From contig JAFOXT010000046.1 of assembly GCA_017425745.1 (NCBI GenBank), positions 1-8,392 of the forward strand: 8,392 bases of DNA, in the 5' to 3' direction. This DNA comes from Clostridia bacterium (GTDB lineage: Bacteria; Bacillota; Clostridia; Oscillospirales; Acutalibacteraceae). The first letter of the stretch is position 1; each line of letters starts with the position of its first letter. Below, piece after piece: positions 5,530 through 8,392 of this stretch. The notes beneath the pieces were generated by a model. It was not told the DNA's origin. It was given only the letters and a program-made list of their open reading frames with translations, and did no database searches. The position numbers and the translations under genes were made by a program.

Positions 5530-8361
5530 ATGTCACATAAAAATTTAACAGTTAAAGGTGCAAGAGAGCACAATCTTAAAAACATTGATATTACTATACC
5601 GAGAGATAAATTTGTTGTTTTTACCGGTCTTTCAGGCTCGGGTAAATCCTCTCTTGCTTTTGATACAATTTACGCTGAGGGTCAGAGAAGGTATGTTGAA
5701 TCTCTTTCCTCTTATGCACGTCAGTTTCTCGGTCAGATGGAAAAGCCTGATGTAGATTATATTGAAGGACTTTCTCCTGCAATTTCAATTGACCAGAAAA
5801 CAACCTCAAAAAATCCACGTTCAACAGTTGGTACAATTACTGAAATTTATGATTACTTCCGTCTGCTTTATGCAAGAATCGGTATACCTCACTGTCCCGT
5901 ATGCGGAAGAGAAATTAAGCAGCAGACAGTTGATCAGGTGGTTGATAAAATTCTTGAGCTGCCTGAAAACACAAAAATTCAGCTTCTTGCTCCCATCGTC
6001 AGAGGAAGAAAAGGCGAGTATGTAAAAGAGCTTGAGAGTGTAAGAAACTCAGGCTTTGTCCGTGTGCGTATTGACGGAATTATTTACGATTTATCTGAAC
6101 AGATTAAGCTTGAAAAGAATAAAAAGCACACAATTGAGGTTGTTGTCGACCGTCTTGTAATTAAAGAAAGCATTAAATCAAGACTTGCAGACTCAATTGA
6201 AACAGCTACAAAGCTTTCCGAGGGTCTGCTTAATGTTGACGTAATTGGCAGTGAAGAGCTTACATTTTCTCTTAACTATGCTTGTCCCGAGCATGGTGTA
6301 AGCATCGGTGAAATTACACCAAGAATGTTCTCATTCAATAACCCCTTCGGTTCATGCAAAAAGTGTTCAGGCTTAGGTTTGTTTATGGAGGTTTCACCGT
6401 CCCTTGTTATTCCTGACAGAAAGCTGTCAATAAGGCAGGGTGCAATTAAAGCTACAGGTTGGCAGTGCAAGGACGAATCAGGAATAGCAGGTATGTATTT
6501 CTCTGCTTTGGGAAGCAAATACGGTTTTACCCTTGATACTCCTATTGAAGATATATCAACTGAAGGCTTTGATGCTATTCTTTACGGCACCAAGGGCGAA
6601 AAAATGAAAATGGAGCGTAACACCTCTTACGGCGGCGGTGTTTACTATACAGATTTTGAGGGTATAATCAATAACCTTAAAAGAAGATTCAACGAATCAG
6701 GCTCCGAATATTCACGAAAAGAAATCGAAAGCCTTATGACTACCTGTGAATGCGAGGAGTGTAAGGGAGCAAGACTTAATAAAGAAGCGCTTGGTGTAAC
6801 AGTCTGCGGAAAGAATATTCACGAGATATGCTCACTTTCAATTACAGAGTGTCTCAGATTCATAGAAGCACTTCCGGAAAAGCTTACTGAACGTGAGATG
6901 ATGATTGCAAGGCTGATTATTAAGGAAATCAAAGAAAGACTTTCATTTTTGGAGAGCGTAGGGTTGAATTACCTTACCCTTACAAGACAGTCAGGCTCAC
7001 TTTCAGGCGGTGAAAGTCAGCGAATCAGACTTGCCACACAAATCGGTTCATCTCTCGTTGGTGTGCTTTATATTCTTGATGAACCGAGTATCGGCCTTCA
7101 TCAGCGTGATAATGATAAGCTTATAGCTACACTTAAGCATCTTCGTGATATAGGCAATACACTTATTGTTGTTGAACACGACGAGGACACAATGCGTCAG
7201 GCAGATTACGTTGTTGATATCGGTCCGGGTGCAGGTATTCACGGCGGTGAGGTTGTTTGTGCAGGAACAATTGATGATATCTTAAGCTGCGAAAATTCAG
7301 TTACAGGACAGTATCTCAGCGGCAGAAAGAAAATTCCCGTTCCTGAGAAAAGAAGGGAAGGAAACGGAAAATCCATTAAGATTTACGATGCTGCCCAGAA
7401 CAATCTTAAAAATGTAAATGTAAGCATACCTTTAGGTAAGTTTGTTTGCGTAACCGGTGTTTCAGGCTCAGGTAAATCTTCTCTTGTAAACGAAGTATTA
7501 TTCAAGCATCTTTCCAATGAGCTTAACGGTTCAAAGAAAATTCCGGGAAGATTCAGAAAAATGGAAGGACTTGAGCATCTTGATAAGGTAATTGATATTG
7601 ACCAGTCGCCCATCGGCAGAACACCACGTTCAAATCCGGCAACTTATACAGGTGTTTTTGGTGACATCCGTGAGCTTTTTGCTTCAACAACCGATGCAAA
7701 GGCAAAGGGCTTTACTGCGAGCCGTTTCTCCTTTAATGTTAAGGGCGGTCGCTGTGAAGCTTGTCAGGGTGACGGTATTGTAAAAATTGAAATGCACTTT
7801 CTTGCTGATATTTATGTGCCCTGTGAGGTTTGCAAGGCAAAGAGATATAACAGTGAAACACTTGGTGTTAAATACAAAGGTAAGTCAATTTACGATGTTC
7901 TTGAAATGACTGTAGAAGAGGGTATGGTATTCTTCGAAAACATTCCTAAAATTTACCGTAAGCTTAAAACGCTCTACGATGTAGGTCTTGGTTATGTTAA
8001 AATCGGTCAGCCTGCAACAACACTATCAGGTGGCGAGGCGCAGAGAGTCAAGCTATCTACCGAGCTTTCAAAAATTGCAACCGGAAGAACAATTTATATT
8101 CTTGATGAGCCCACAACAGGTCTTCATACTGCAGATGTGCACAGACTTATCAATGTGCTTCAGGAGCTCGTAGAAAAAGGTAACTCGGTTGTTGTTATTG
8201 AGCATAATCTTGATGTGATAAAATCAGCGGACCATATTATTGACCTTGGTCCTGAAGGTGGCGACGGCGGCGGTATGATTGTTGCTGAAGGCACACCCGA
8301 GGAAATTGCAGCTAATGAAAATTCATATACTGGACAATATCTCAGAAACGTAATGAAATAA
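5530..8361 (+). CDS. uvrA: Excinuclease ABC subunit A (UvrA)
   Basis: UvrA is the dimeric ABC-type ATPase that scans DNA for bulky lesions and hands them to UvrB. The 943 residues are a normal full length. It has two ABC modules: Walker A GLSGSGKS (33-40) with signature LSGGESQR (491-498) and Walker B YILDEPS (514-520); then Walker A GVSGSGKS (643-650) with LSGGEAQR (832-839) and YILDEPT (856-862). Zinc-ligand pairs are visible at Cys122/Cys125, Cys252 with His255, Cys276/Cys279, Cys406-Cys411 (CECEEC) and Cys742/Cys745 with Cys765/Cys768; the last group is the DNA-binding zinc module. FVVFTGLSG, SYARQFLGQMEKPDVD and the FSFNNPFGSC block are typical. It starts 15 bases after the uvrB stop, behind TAAGGTG (5519-5525). 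It shares the uvrB frame, and there is no other start codon between the two, so the start is firm. It depends on the uvrB promoter; no terminator is seen before the window ends. Confidence 0.98.
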   Translation: MSHKNLTVKGAREHNLKNIDITIPRDKFVVFTGLSGSGKSSLAFDTIYAEGQRRYVESLSSYARQFLGQMEKPDVDYIEGLSPAISIDQKTTSKNPRSTVGTITEIYDYFRLLYARIGIPHCPVCGREIKQQTVDQVVDKILELPENTKIQLLAPIVRGRKGEYVKELESVRNSGFVRVRIDGIIYDLSEQIKLEKNKKHTIEVVVDRLVIKESIKSRLADSIETATKLSEGLLNVDVIGSEELTFSLNYACPEHGVSIGEITPRMFSFNNPFGSCKKCSGLGLFMEVSPSLVIPDRKLSIRQGAIKATGWQCKDESGIAGMYFSALGSKYGFTLDTPIEDISTEGFDAILYGTKGEKMKMERNTSYGGGVYYTDFEGIINNLKRRFNESGSEYSRKEIESLMTTCECEECKGARLNKEALGVTVCGKNIHEICSLSITECLRFIEALPEKLTEREMMIARLIIKEIKERLSFLESVGLNYLTLTRQSGSLSGGESQRIRLATQIGSSLVGVLYILDEPSIGLHQRDNDKLIATLKHLRDIGNTLIVVEHDEDTMRQADYVVDIGPGAGIHGGEVVCAGTIDDILSCENSVTGQYLSGRKKIPVPEKRREGNGKSIKIYDAAQNNLKNVNVSIPLGKFVCVTGVSGSGKSSLVNEVLFKHLSNELNGSKKIPGRFRKMEGLEHLDKVIDIDQSPIGRTPRSNPATYTGVFGDIRELFASTTDAKAKGFTASRFSFNVKGGRCEACQGDGIVKIEMHFLADIYVPCEVCKAKRYNSETLGVKYKGKSIYDVLEMTVEEGMVFFENIPKIYRKLKTLYDVGLGYVKIGQPATTLSGGEAQRVKLSTELSKIATGRTIYILDEPTTGLHTADVHRLINVLQELVEKGNSVVVIEHNLDVIKSADHIIDLGPEGGDGGGMIVAEGTPEEIAANENSYTGQYLRNVMK

Positions 8362-8392
8362 AAATCTGTAAACAGCACTGCGGTTAAATAAA
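8362..8392 (+). other. Short intergenic tail after uvrA
   Basis: The last 31 bases follow the uvrA stop. They are A-rich and hold no start codon with a ribosome site, no complete hairpin and no T-run. Whether uvrA is followed by a terminator or by another gene such as uvrC cannot be seen. Confidence 0.6.

Noticed and set aside
8368..8385. Partial inverted repeat AACAGCA / TGCGGTT after uvrA
   Set aside because: One mismatch, almost no loop and no T-run before the window ends, so it cannot be called a terminator.

Overview
The window is a compact, all plus-strand stretch of a chromosome of moderate to low GC. Protein sequences, AGGAGG-type ribosome binding sites, short spacers and a GAAC-N4-GTTC-like operator all point to a Firmicute, most likely a clostridial (Oscillospirales/Ruminococcus-like) anaerobe. 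The phylum is well supported; the order is a guess from sequence style. Almost every base is assigned, and the longest gene-free stretch is 112 bases.

Region by region: bases 1-1620 are the 3' half of dnaE, the replicative DNA polymerase III alpha subunit, whose start and catalytic aspartates lie upstream of the window. A 101-base gap carries a consensus-perfect sigma-A promoter and a strong ribosome binding site for pfkA (1722-2687), an ATP-dependent 6-phosphofructokinase. Eighteen bases later comes a divergent RadC/JAB-domain gene (2706-3437), probably on the pfkA transcript, closed by a clear Rho-independent terminator (3443-3477). A second promoter (3488-3516) overlapped at its start point by a LexA-like box (3522-3535) drives uvrB (3550-5514) and uvrA (5530-8361). 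These encode two subunits of the UvrABC nucleotide excision repair enzyme. The window ends 31 bases after uvrA, before any terminator.

How the genes work together: UvrA and UvrB form the damage-recognition complex and are plainly an SOS-type operon. DnaE belongs to replication, and the RadC-like protein has an unsettled cellular role despite its historical repair name. PfkA is the glycolytic outlier, with its own strong promoter and a codon choice that suggests high expression. I see no mobile element, CRISPR array, RNA gene, phage or defence system. The window is housekeeping DNA, and its most useful observations are regulatory (the LexA box, the pfkA promoter and the terminator/promoter boundary), plus the divergence of the RadC-like protein.
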